A stretch of DNA of 64,000 nt, taken from Halichondria panicea (taxonomy: Eukaryota > Porifera > Demospongiae > Suberitida > Halichondriidae). Position numbers and translations under genes: made by a program. Shown here in pieces: positions 1 to 30,743 of the stretch. Numbering within the stretch: position 1 is the stretch's first letter; the number at the start of each line of letters is the position of its first letter. Below the pieces are notes generated by a model. That model did no database searches. It saw nothing but the letters and a program-made list of their open reading frames with translations, and had not been told where the DNA came from. Location: contig NC_087386.1 in the NCBI RefSeq assembly GCF_963675165.1, positions 2,005,669 through 2,069,668 of the forward strand, given 5' to 3'.

Positions 1-91
1 ACATACACACCAGACGTGTCCACCACAGGTCCTTGAAACTCTGTTGGGAAATATTAGTATGAAACACTCTGTATAGTACAGGAAGTCTTAC

Positions 92-15437
<15,346 letters not shown>

Positions 15438-15774
15438 GCTCTTTCTCTCTAGAAGTGTTGTCTCTATAGGCTGGCTTTAGCCTTCTTAGCTAATTTAGCT
15501 CACTCAATATGCAATATCCTTTCTGCATGCTTACATGCCCCACCCCCCTGTGCCAATTACTGGGCAAACCATAGATGGGCAAACCCTGAGACATGGATGT
15601 TGATTGATCTATGAATATCGTCAATCCTACACATGTAGCTAAAAATTTCCGAATCGTCAAATATAGAAGTGTAAAACTATAATCAACTCGAGGAGCTAGC
15701 TTTTTAACATGTGGCTGATATTCTAGCTCGTGCATGAGAGACCGCTGTACCAAGACATACTGAATTAGCTAGCT
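15438..15774. promoter_or_regulatory. Shared head-to-head promoter, KIF1 / INTS5
   Basis: The 337 bp between the two start codons must hold both 5' UTRs and core promoters. I see no TATA box or CpG-rich core. The stretch is AT-rich with several AGCTAGCT-like palindromes. Inference from gene layout only. Confidence 0.45.
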
Positions 15775-18700
15775 ATGACTGTCGCTACAAACAATACGGT
15801 ATGTATACATCATGAGATCATTACACACATATAAGGTACCCCCCCCACACACACACACACACACATCACACACCACACACACAGAACCCTGTTCTCACGT
15901 CCCTACAAACCCTTCTACAACCAGACCCAGACCCTACCACCGCTGACGGAGGTGATGTACAACAAGCTGCGGCCATTTTATCCGGGAAAGTAGATACATC
16001 CCTCAGCCTTCTCACAAGCACACCATCCCTCCACTCACTAGCGTTAGAGGTGGTGGCCAATGCACTCGTGTTCCAGTACACCCACACACGACCTGTCACT
16101 GGAGAGGGGGAGGAGTCTCTATCAGGTAGGTGTGGTCAATTAACCGACTATGAAAAAATAAACAATTCCGATCCTCCTCAGGTCAGCTTGGTCAGGTGTG
16201 GCAGTTCCTAGACCACGCTCTCTCTCACTGTCCTCGCGGCTGGGCTGCCACTCTTTACAAGGTCAGCTCTCTTTCTCGTATAACTAGAATGTTTTGCGAG
16301 CAGCAAACATAAGCGAATTTTGCGACTGTAGATCGTTTTGCAAAAACCTATACCAGTACTTGTATGACATCATAACCTATACCAGTACTTGCATGACATC
16401 ATAATCCTTGCCAGAATGAAACGTTAGATCGCTTTCTGCTAATTTGGTTCATTCGCAATGGCAAAATTAGCCTCGATCCCAGGCGCTAGCGCACTTCAGG
16501 GGAGGCCAGTGAAGGAGGCTATGGCAAAATGTTCTAGTAGTACTGTTATTAGACGCTAAATTTTGTTTCTATAGTAACTCTCTGTGTATGTTACCATTGT
16601 GCAGTGGTGCCTGAAGGTGTTGAGTCGGTTCACTCAAGTGCACGTACAAAGCTCACCTGCCACAGTGGAGGAAGCCATGTCAAAATGGCTAGGCCTTTCA
16701 CGTAAGTTTGAGTGATACAATGTAATAATTATAGCCTTATAATAGCTGCCAATCACCATTTTTTCTTCTCTCCAGTTCTTGCTCCAGTGTTCTCCTTCCT
16801 CAGGAGATGCACCACTATATTGTGAGTTACATAATAATATATATTGCCGGGAGATTTCTATGTAGGAGTGTGCAATTACCTCATACAAGTTTTAGTTAAT
16901 CTAGTCACCGAGGTTGCACAGTATGCAACAAGTTAGTGGATGAAGTTTCAGTGGCTATCGTTATTATCTCTGTTCTAGAGTGGAGTCTGGACAGGTGGAG
17001 TATTGCCTGGACAACCTCTTCCCTCTCTGTGCCCCTCATGCCCCCAACCTCAGCTGGCTATTAGCTCATATTGTGTGAGTGAACGTGTGCTCTATTATCG
17101 ATATCGTACCCTTCCCTAAGACATACTGGAGACGTTGCTTCAGTGCAGCGTGAACTGGCTGTATATCTGATGTTCTAGTTCCCTTAAAAAGCTAAAGCTT
17201 TGTAATGTACCTACCATGATATGCATGTAGTTACAATGCTTTTACAAGACACATTTACAAAGCACGCACAATAAGTAATGGCTACTTTTAAAAACTGCAA
17301 ATTAATGCTCAGAATGTTTCTGCAGGTCTCAGTACCCCTCTGAGATGATGCCCCTTCTCCTAGACCACACCCTCTCCTTTCCGTACCCTCCCGCCCTCCC
17401 ACTATCACAGCCCACCCCTCACAGCTTCACATCCCTCACACAAGCACTCACTTTCCTCTCGCGTACCTATCGGGACCAACTGAAGCATGCTACTGTCGAG
17501 GCCCTCTCTAGAATTCTAGACGGGGGATCTGGTAGTGTACGGATGATGCTGATAGTGGCCACTCATTGCCCTCCACTCACTAAGTTCCTGGCAGCTGACT
17601 GTCTACAGTTCAGTGAGTCTTGTGTACTAAGCATAAACTGCTTCTACATGTATGTTGTACGTTCATCCATCATGTAATAACAAACTAACTTTCTCCTTTG
17701 ACGTCTTTTCTTTGAAACTATTTAATCAGCCTCTTACAATGTCTGCAAACATATACATATAGTCAGAGTGTATCTTAGTATCCTAGGAGGGTCTGTAAGA
17801 CTGACCTGTTTCGCTTTAAATCTGATTTTTACACAATGCTTGATGATAACATGCTTGATGATAACTTGTTCCATCTTGTTTTTGCAGTCACTTCTGCAAA
17901 GATACGTAGCTTGATGACGAATAGAGACAAGGCCACACCGACTAAAGAGTCACATGACAGTCACATGACCAAGGTGGAGGAGGACCAAGACGAGGGGGAG
18001 ATACTCTCTGATGAGGAGGAGATGGACAGCAAGAGTCAGGGAGGACCACCCTATGCCATGTGAGCTCAGACCAATCGTTCATTTGCTATTGCTTTTTGGG
18101 CCCATTTTGGTGACTATGTCTCTGAGGGTGCATAAGTTGTGTTTGGATGGCCCAATTTCAATTGCTTAAACATTTGAAAGTATGAGATTGGGCCTCTGTT
18201 TCCTTCTCTGCAATCCTGTGTTGTGACTATAATTGTGTTCCTAACCCTCCCTCCAGATTGGAGGAGGTGGTTGGTCTGGTGTGTGGTCTCCTGGGGCATC
18301 TGCGAGGGCCTGAGGCTGTGAGGGCACTCAACACTGTCATGGACGTCTACCTCCACACCACCTCCTTCCTCAGGACTCAAGGTGAGGGGATTCTCTCTTA
18401 GTGTACCTGTAGCTGTAGCTGTTGGGTGGTGGGGTACACTGTACTGCACATGTACACTGAGCACAAGAATTGTATTTATTTTTAAAGCCTGCCTTTCTAC
18501 CACTATGAAATAGAATTAAGTCAAAGTTGTTGTGTGAGCATTGCACATTATTTTAGTCCGAGTGGTCTTGTGCTTACAGTGCGTAGGATTCACAGTTCAT
18601 TAGAACCATACTATTACCCCCCACGTTGGTCTAATGTGCCCCCCACGTTGGTCTATTGTGCCCACAGAGGAGCATGTAGAGGAGGGAGAGATAGTGCGGG

Positions 18701-20957
18701 AGTCACCCCTGGAGGCGGTAGTGGAAGGCTGTCGACGCGTCATGTCCGACTTCCTGTCACGCCTCCACTCCTCCACTAGCCTCACACAACTCACACCCCA
18801 ACAAGGAAGTGCAGGGGCGGAGGTAAACCGTGTGGTGAGTGTGGAGTGTGGACTTGTCGAGTGGGCGGAGAAACTACTGGATCATTTTAGAGATGAAAAC
18901 AACGACTGTCGTATATGGTATGTCATGTGATGGTGAAAATAATTGTTGATATACGGAATAACTATTGCGTACAGTTCTAGTAAACTTTCCGACCGTCTCC
19001 TGCAGTATTTCGTGGTTGCATGAGATCATCACTTGTGTGTGCACGTGTTCGTCAGAGCTGGTTGCCGGGAGACTCCTGGCACACCTCCTGTTACACTCCA
19101 ACACTTCAGATCAGGTGAGGAATATACTTCACTATATATATATGTGATTACAGTTGTATATACACGCTGTCCCGTACACATGTGCATCGGAAGTGAGAAT
19201 TGTCACTCCACTATAAAAGCAAAGCAGGTCACCTTCTATCATCCCCAAGACTTTGTAGCATGTGTTTGGACCTGTGTTAGCAGGCGAACTCTTTATTACA
19301 GCCACTGTTGGTCTGCCCCAGGGTGACCACTATAGAGACAAGTTTCTAAATCTTTGTATACTTGCAGCTGTCTCAAGTGCTAGACATCTATTGGGAGATA
19401 CAAATCCGGCATCCCCACCTTGCTGAGTCAGCTATATCAGCAGCCATGGGCAGACTCCAGCGACTAAGCCACACTGCCAGTGACAGAGGAGGTGGTCTAG
19501 TGTTGTCCTTCGTAAAGAATATGCTGACAGTGCTGGAGGGAATGGACACCTCCTCAGCAAGACAATCCCATACACGGTAATTGTTGTCATAGTTATTTCT
19601 CTGTCTAGAAAATAAAATTTTAACTGGAGGATTACATTGCTTGTTGTATATGCTACCCCCTACACCACACACACATCACACACACACACATACACCCACA
19701 CCACACAGGGGTGCGTTTCTCTCGGCTCTCTCCCTCCAACTCCTCAACTTAGCTCAGTTGCTCCCAACCTCCCTCTCAAGTAACGCCTACCCACAGTTCC
19801 TGGTCATCCTTAGACTGCTCCGCTGCATTCTGATTGGTCAATCTAAGCTGGCGTCCAGAGAGGTCTCGTATCAGAGTGCCTGCAAATTGTTACAGGTCCT
19901 TTTTTCGTCTTTCTTTACTCTCCTCAAAAGCTCCACACAAACCACTCTGAAGGGTGGGTCAGCTTGTTGTGCAACACTGTAGTGTACATCTTGTGTACCG
20001 TATTACTATTGAGAGTGAAACACTTTTTCGAATACCCTAAATCAGCAGAAAATTTGACACTTCCTACTGATCTAACTTTTGCGACTAGGTATAGCTCGTG
20101 ATGTCATACTTGAAGTATCGGTATACATCTTTGTGATTTACACTAGTTTGCATATGTTGGATTCTCGCAAAACATTTAATACGATATCTCATCCTCTCTC
20201 CTGGTTCATAGGAGGACAGACTGAGTTAGCTGTGGAGATGTGCCTCGGGAAGTGCAGGGATCTGATTGGCTGGTGTGTTACGAAGGCCAACTCTGATATT
20301 TCCCACCCCTTACAGACCCTAGCCCACTCCACCATCATGGGGAGTATACTGTCAGAGGTATGCAAGACTTCCATACTGAATTACGTATAAAATTGTAGGA
20401 TTGTGGTACTGTAAATGTACACTCAGTGACTGTACCCTCAGTGACTGTACCCTCAGTGACTGTACCCTCAGTGACTGTACACTCAGTGACTGTACACTAC
20501 TGTGCAATACAATATGCAATATCCTATGATTTTTTTTAACTCGTACATTTTGTATATTCACAGGAGATCAGCTGTTATTTCTCCAAGTCCAAGCTCTCAC
20601 AAGGTACTCTCTGTATTCATTCCAGCGTTAATTAATTAAGCCCCCCCTCCACACAGCAAGGATCCTTGACACCGCCCCCTCTACTCTGTCACACCCTCCA
20701 CTCCTCACAGCTGGCATTGGCCTGCGTCCGAGCTCTCTCTATAGGCCAAAGTTCAACTCTCGGGAAGTCCGCCACTCGGGCACTCTCAGCTCCCGGCGGA
20801 CTGGCCGTAACCATAAAAACGATCTTGTATGTTTTTCGCATCTGAATATAAATGATGTATAATTATTGTTTTACACACAGCTAGTGTATACATGCATTGC
20901 TATTCCACATTGTATGACCTACATCTATTTTCAGATAATGTACTTACTCTACACCCC

Positions 20958-21005
<48 letters not shown>

Positions 21006-21389
21006 ACGAAGACTATATTGAAGTAGCAGTCATCACAAATACAAGCCACCTCCTCCAGTTACTCCTAGTCTTGACACCTCATGACTCCAACCAAACCACC
21101 TCCAGTAGTCTGTCCAATGCAACAACTGCCTTAGGCCCTACGCAGTGGTCTGGCATCGAGGGCCTGGCTCACATTTTCATGGACGCAGTGGCCCCTACGA
21201 GTGGGGTGGAGCTTGTGCAGTGGCCCGAGGAGGACTCTCTCAAATATACACTGGAATAGTGCGTTGATATCTCCTCAATGTGTAGCCACAGGCACTTAAT
21301 AATTATGTTGTAGCTTGAATGGACATAAATAATATTGTTGTATTGTTCATAGGATTGCTGCATATAATGTATTGTGTGTGCATACACAT

Positions 21390-21480
<91 letters not shown>

Positions 21481-22350
21481 TGCAGTGATCTGACCATAAA
21501 GAGGAAGTTCGATGAGACTCCGATCTTGTGGCATTTTCTTGTCCTATTCTCGGAACAAAATGGTCGCTCCCGTCCACTCGTCATCTGTGGCTCACTCATA
21601 CGCAGCCTCCTCACAATGCTGAGCCAGCACTGGCAGCGTTGTCGGTCGGACAGTGTGTCGTTGTTTCCATGGGAACTGGAAAACTCGGTGTTACTAGTCG
21701 AGTGCTTAGCTAAGGTGTGTAGCCCATGCATGGTGTGCATGATGGTTGATTGTCTTTGAACATTTGAACTTTTTGATGTATTCTGTAGCTAGCTCTTGTA
21801 ATATCATAGTCTCGCACCAGCCCTTAGGTTTTGTTTTCTACCTAGCGTTCCAATAGAAAAAAATCGGGGCTGGTGCGAGACTATGTCTGTCCTACCCTAT
21901 GCTGTAATTCATGATTCAAGTTTGTCCCCTCAGGCTGGATGGATTCCCGCCCCCCTGTCATTTGTGGGGGAGCTGTTTCCAGCTGTCTCCACCGGAGAGG
22001 TCTATCTCCTGTTAGCAGCTGTACACACTTTTTTGAAGGTAGCCTGTGGGCCTGAATGATTGCATAATAATGAATTGAGTACTTGTTTTTTTTTACGTGC
22101 AGGAAAATTTCAAACAAATTTTGAGTGGGGCACCAATTAACAGCTGCAAAGGTACAGTGATATACATTCGTACAATTGTGTAAACATGTGTAATGTGTGT
22201 GCATGTGCTTATTGGTCCCGTCCCGCCCCCACAGACACTGGTTACAAGGAGGTGATCAAGTCCACCCTGCTCAACAATATTAGTCGTCTGGGTCACCTAT
22301 ATCCTCGCTACAATGAGTACTGCTCTGAACACAATGGCATAGACAATTAG
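15775..22350 (+). CDS. INTS5: Integrator complex subunit 5
   Basis: Subunit of the nuclear Integrator complex, which cleaves snRNA 3' ends and attenuates RNA polymerase II. Exons: 15775-15798, 15885-16125, 16182-16261, 16605-16701, 16776-16821, 16979-17074, 17326-17612, 17888-18059, 18257-18381, 18668-18917, 19006-19114, 19368-19576, 19709-19953, 20212-20357, 20564-20603, 20657-20826, 21005-21258, 21486-21714, 21934-22038, 22103-22151, 22235-22350. They total 3090 nt (1029 aa); human INTS5 is about 1019 aa. Matches to the family run end to end: the N-terminal LCAPHAPNLSWLLAHI, the RPKFNSREV segment, and the C-terminal DLTIKRKFDETPILWHFL and NNISRLGHLYPRYNEY. The protein is alpha-helical with an acidic insert (EEDQDEGEILSDEEEMD, exon 8). 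Exon 1 is only 24 nt; its ATG is chosen because the phase fits and no other in-frame start precedes exon 2. Several acceptors abut CA repeats. Confidence 0.9.
20412..20495. repeat. 15-bp minisatellite in INTS5 intron 14
   Basis: About five tandem copies of a 15-bp unit (CCTCAGTGACTGTAC with small changes). The unit keeps a short ORF open on the minus strand, which explains an apparent VQSL repeat peptide there. Not a gene. Confidence 0.85.
20955..21003. repeat. (CA)n microsatellite ending at the INTS5 exon 17 acceptor
   Basis: An uninterrupted CA run forms the 3' end of the intron and supplies the acceptor AG itself (cacacag|GACGAAG). Confidence 0.9.
21397..21478. repeat. (CA)n microsatellite in INTS5 intron 17
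   Basis: A long CA run broken once (acatacaccc), next to the acceptor of exon 18. It explains the His/Thr and Cys/Val repeat ORFs seen on both strands. Confidence 0.9.
21805..21885. mobile_element. Small inverted-repeat element (MITE-like) in INTS5 intron 18
   Basis: Perfect 19-bp terminal inverted repeats (CATAGTCTCGCACCAGCCC and its complement) flank a 43-bp AT-rich centre. There is no coding capacity. It lies within the 219-bp intron between the exons ending at 21714 and starting at 21934. Confidence 0.7.
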
Positions 22351-22538
22351 ACAATTATTTTGTTATCACAACGTTTGTTGACATTAAAAAGTGAAAAAAT
22401 ATAAGTTTTTGTTCCACCAGGCCGATATTTGTCTAATTGAACGCGTGGCTACAATCGAATTATAGCCGCCCTTGAAGTGGGAAACGAGATACGCCCACTT
22501 TCCTTGCAAGATTCAAGAGCTAGAGCTAGCTAGCTAGC

Positions 22539-25500
22539 ATGGCGTCGTCCCCTCTCAAGCGAGTGTTCGACTACAAGCTGGTCTTTGACAGTCTCTGCGA
22601 CAGCAATGGCATGGTCAGACTGGAGACACTCACTGCGAGATGGCCAATCAGCCAAACCTCTGAACCTGGTAACGTGCTAGAGCCCATTGCATTGTGGATA
22701 TAAATTTTAATGGTAGTAGATCCAGCTAAATTTTTATCTAAGCTGGCTAGCTAGCTACTAAAGCTGTGTGATTGTTGTCTTAAGCTGTGTAACACATTTT
22801 GTTTGTCCCTGTAGACTCGAAGGTACCTCACGGCTGTGTGAAGCATTGGAGACACTCTGCCGACAAAGATGGCTATTTGGACTGGAGCGGCTTCTCCACT
22901 GGCCTGCAGGCTGCACTCGTTGAAGACTCGTCTCGATTGGCCCGAGCTGGCAAGCCGGACATACCACGGAGCAAAGCTGAGCAGAAACTTGCCTCTCTTC
23001 GTCTGAAGGGAGTAGCTGGTCAAGGTGGCCCTCCTCTGATGGGGAAGGTGACTGCTGGAGAAATAGAGAGCTTCTTGTCCGAGTGTGGAAAAGACGTGCT
23101 CATGAAGGCTCTTAAGAAGATGAGAAAGGAGGTGTACAAGGGACAGCTGTCTCTCCATCGCGGGGCTAGCAGCCCCAGAACCAAATCAGTCGGTGGGTAA
23201 AATATAGTTTTAGCTGGCTCGTTTTTGGATATACTGTACATTCACAATGATAGTAACTATTATTTTTCACCCACAGATCAGGCCCCAGTTGCTGGTGAAG
23301 GTAAGAGGTCTCGTCCAGCGAGTGGTAGCAAGGGAGGTGGCATTGCTTCGAGGGAGAGGGAGGAGCTTGTGTGTGGTCTCGAGATGATGGAAAGAACGAG
23401 GAAGTGGTACAAAGATAGACTAAAAATCCTGACCACTGAAGAGTCACAAAATCCATCTCATTCTAAAACAGTAAGTGGCTGAGTCCATCCTTCGCATCTA
23501 CTTAAATGTTTTGCAACAGTATGTCATTTTGATCGCGAAGTGATCCAATTACATGTCTGAGGATTGTTATAGATTGTTGTGAAACTTGTATCAGATCAGA
23601 AATTGGTTGATCCGATAGTTTACCCAAATGCCTCAATGCGAGTTTTTGTTTGAACAACGAGCTCATTAATTTTTCTCTCAATAATAAGCTATAAGTTTCC
23701 CCCCCTTTGCGATAGGTGAAGGCTGCAGAGTTGTTGGAGGTTCTTGAGCGTGGCACAAGCACTAAGAGTGAAATGCTGTCCCACTTGAAGGAGATTAACG
23801 GCCATCTTGATTCTCTCTCCTCCCCTGCCCCCTCCCTCACGATTGAGCAACAGAGCCGCCTCACCACACAGCTGCAGAGGTGGACCGATGCTAGACATGA
23901 GAAGACAAAACCACAATCTTTACCAGGTCAGTTATTTCATTTTAATACCTCAAGAGCGCAGCGCGTATTCTCCTCTGTTTTCCTTCAATTTGAATTGAAC
24001 CTTTGTTAAATTGTGTCCTTCAAATAGTTTTTATCCCTCACATACCTCCCCCCACACACATGCACACACGCAGTTGGTGCACCTCCTGAACATGTCGGAA
24101 AAGCAGTTGTTGAGTTTAGTCCAGAAGAACAACCATCACACTCGTCCACCATTGTCGTGGATACACGCACTACGCCCACCTTCCCTGTACGAACATCCGA
24201 AGAGGCATCACGACAAAAAATGGCAACTCAAAGAGCTTCCTCAACTACAGCAGTTAATCGAATTGGCATTACATCATCCGGTAAAATCGCTGGACACAGA
24301 CAAGAGAAGCCATACCAGACACAGCCACGATATGCATCCAGCCAGAACTTAAGAACACAGCATAGCCACCAAGATCGAGATTCTGAGAGGCCGATGCCGC
24401 AGCGGACACCCAAAAGAGCGCATTCCTTCACCTCCCCCACACGAAAGAGCCATACAGAGCTGCAACAGTCTGAACCTACCAACACTGTAACGGACTATCC
24501 TGTTCACAGACCACCACAGCAGTACCCGCTGAGAGGCACCACTTCAATGCAGGAGTTGCAACCAGGTCACAGAACGGCCACTACAGACAGGCACTCCAAA
24601 CAAACAGCTGGACACCTATCGAAAAGCTTGTCTGTTCGCAATGTTTCAACTGGTAATCACGGGAGTCATGTGTCAACTGCAGGGCCTAATCTGATCCATC
24701 AGCAAGTGTACAATACTGGGATGTCACACTCTGTACAAACTCTTCCCATTGGTCGGTCGTCTGACAGATACCGTGGTCACCATGGTGATGGACGCTCTCA
24801 ACGACATGTAAGAAATCAGGTGAGTGATTATGTGTTTGTATATGTTTTATGTTTTATAGGAAGTGTTTTAATTAATAGGAAGTATAATTCTATTACTAGG
24901 GGCTTTCCCAGGGAATTTCCAGTACAATTATATATAGTGTATTATATTGAACAAGCTGCTTACAATGGTTGAAACAACTCTGAAATCTTACGATCCTCTG
25001 GCTTATTATGTCAACAATATAGAAGAATTGGACCCTTCAATTTGTCAAGCTTACACTAATAATGATTCAGCCCAGATCGCAGAGCTCACCTCGGTAGGGG
25101 TAAACAATTTCGACATCTACATCTGTATCAACAGTCATGCTCATGCCTTTGTTCTTTGCTCACCTGTCGGTAACCCTGGAGACCCGTTTACTGACATGCT
25201 GTCAGACGATATAAAGTTGATTCCTGGTCTTGCCATGTGTTGGACTTTCGAGGTCTGCTATGAAAACATTGAGCTAAAGATGTACAAAATCACGAAAGCT
25301 TTTCAACTCTTCAAAGATATCGAGAAACGCATCAAATATTCGTATCACATTGGCCGCTACCAGAAGACCTCCCCGAATGCACTTCAGTTTGCAGCCATTA
25401 GAGCGGCCCCTCATCGATACAACGTGCTTCTTAATGATTGCGTCGAATTTGCAAAGGAGTTTTGCATTTGTCTGCTCAGCTATTGTAGCAACTACAAGTC

Positions 25501-25936
25501 ACTGGAGAGGGAAGTCACTACTCGAATTCGTGAAGCTTCGGCAACTGGTTTGAGTATCGAGCGACTCTCTCGAAATGTCTACACATCTGGTCTTCTTGGA
25601 AATACGTTTCTGTCGGGTATCAACCTCAGTGCTTTTACCGGGCGAATTGGAAACCGTGGAACGATTGCTCTCATTATACTCGTCCTAGTGATGCTGTTTG
25701 TATACCCGGTAGTCGTCGCTCTCGTTATTGTCTACCTCCTAACGTGAACCACACCCCCTGAACATAAACGCTGCCTCATAGCTTATACCGACAATCATTT
25801 ACCCTATCTGCCATTACTTTATTTTATGATTAATTTCATATTTATAATAATGATTATACTATAACACTTCCCCCACATGCAGGTTGCTGACAAACCCCCA
25901 CAGAGTTTGGGAGGCAACTTTCAGTCAATAGTATGA
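22539..25936 (+). CDS. Suppressor APC domain-containing protein (SAPCD1/2-like)
   Basis: Exons 22539-22668, 22815-23192, 23277-23470, 23716-23926, 24074-24819 and 25883-25936 join in phase to 570 codons ending at TGA. The N-terminal block (VRLETLTARW, GYLDWSGFSTGLQAAL) and the later GLEMMERTRKWYKDRL match the two conserved blocks of SAPCD2, which in vertebrates acts at the cell cortex in spindle orientation. Exon 5 is a long low-complexity Ser/Thr/His/Gln/Arg tail, absent or different in vertebrates, so the protein is longer than human SAPCD2 (about 394 aa). The last exon adds only 17 residues. The intron before it is 1063 bp and holds a separate intronless gene. The start ATG is 188 bp after the INTS5 stop. 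The family is clear; orthology to SAPCD2 rather than SAPCD1 is not settled. Confidence 0.78.
24965..25747 (+). CDS. Intronless nested gene: possible tail-anchored permuted thiol-hydrolase (LRAT/NlpC-like)
   Basis: A 260-aa ORF lies wholly inside the last intron of the SAPCD-like gene, same strand. Visible features: a His-rich strand SHAHAFVLC (about residue 55), a helical segment, then LLNDCVEFAKEFC (about 155), and a strongly hydrophobic C-terminus (ALIILVLVMLFVYPVVVALV) within the last 30 residues. A conserved His followed downstream by an N-x-C or N-D-C motif at a helix start is the layout of circularly permuted papain-like enzymes such as LRAT/HRASLS. Those also often end in a membrane anchor. 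The functional call is inference. The ORF itself is well supported by length, composition and an ATG at 24965. It could instead be an alternative 3' exon or a retrocopy. It could also be expressed only within the host transcript. Confidence 0.6.
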   Translation: MVETTLKSYDPLAYYVNNIEELDPSICQAYTNNDSAQIAELTSVGVNNFDIYICINSHAHAFVLCSPVGNPGDPFTDMLSDDIKLIPGLAMCWTFEVCYENIELKMYKITKAFQLFKDIEKRIKYSYHIGRYQKTSPNALQFAAIRAAPHRYNVLLNDCVEFAKEFCICLLSYCSNYKSLEREVTTRIREASATGLSIERLSRNVYTSGLLGNTFLSGINLSAFTGRIGNRGTIALIILVLVMLFVYPVVVALVIVYLLT

Positions 25937-26048
25937 GCTCAATACCCCACGTCATATACACACTGCAAACAATACAGCATTCTTAAGACAATACTTTTTA
26001 TGTTAAGTGAATCGTCACAGTACGCAAATATCTATTGATTGAATTGTT

Positions 26049-26489
26049 CTACTTGTTTGATTTTTCTACTTGTTCAGAGCTATTAGTTTTATTTTCTTCT
26101 TCCTCTCGTTTTTCTCTTGCTTCTTTTGCCTCCTTGACAAGCTTCTGGGCCTCCGAGTGAAGCTTATCCCGCCTCTCCTCGAGTGATGCCAGAGCTGTGT
26201 CCAGTTCGTCCAGTTGTTTGTCTAGCAGGAGGTAGTCTGTATGTGTGTGTGTGTGGAGGGATGGGGTCAGTCTGTGTGTGTCTGCGGGGGGGGAAGTGGC
26301 TCCTACAAAGGTTGTACATCATAATTTATATTCAGACATTGGCAAAGCAAGCAACTATAACCATAGATAGTAGAGGAACTTCCTCTACTACATGTACTAT
26401 ACTATCTATGCTATAACTAAAAATGTTCGTGCCTAGCAGCTCTTACCATCAATACCCAGGTCATCAACGTTGCTATCTTTGTTTGACAT
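26049..26489 (-). CDS. BBLN: Bublin coiled-coil protein (UPF0184 family)
   Basis: Two exons, 26489-26447 and 26236-26049, join in phase (GAT G|AC) to 76 residues. The sequence is an acidic N-terminus (VDDLGID) followed by one long amphipathic helix (DYLLLDKQLDELDTALASLE, then a Lys/Glu-rich stretch). Length and layout match the small UPF0184/BBLN proteins (human about 83 aa). In nematodes these act on intermediate filaments at the apical cortex. It is convergent with the SAPCD-like gene (112 bp between stops) and head-to-head with NDOR1. A short coiled coil gives limited specificity, so the family call is moderate. Confidence 0.65.
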
Positions 26490-30433
<3,944 letters not shown>

Positions 30434-30743
30434 CTATGAACTTGCAATTGTGATAACACGTATAGGTTAATGTCATCATTCATTGAACTAACTAATACGT
30501 GTATATAACGTATTATCTGTTTATTTATTGAGAGAGAGTCGTTTTTTTTGGCAGTTTCGATAAGTTTTCAAATCATAACAATCACTCTTATTTCCACACA
30601 ATAATATAATTATTATATACATGCATGTAGCTAGCTAATTATTATGGAGCACACAAAACGCTGAATATAATTATATATACAGGTATAGCACATTATTTTA
30701 CATACAAAATGTACTATTAATAATAAGATAAGATAAGTTACAT
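30434..30743. other. Convergent intergenic region
   Basis: About 310 bp between the stop codons of NDOR1 and the DHHC gene. It is AT-rich with ATAATTATTATA runs. I see no gene or clear repeat in it. Confidence 0.7.

Noticed and set aside
22751-23158. 135-codon minus-strand ORF
   Set aside because: Antisense shadow of SAPCD-like exon 2, which has splice sites and family motifs.
24157-24972. 271-codon ORF as a stand-alone gene
   Set aside because: It is exon 5 of the SAPCD-like gene read through its donor at 24819. It has no ATG of its own at the ORF start.
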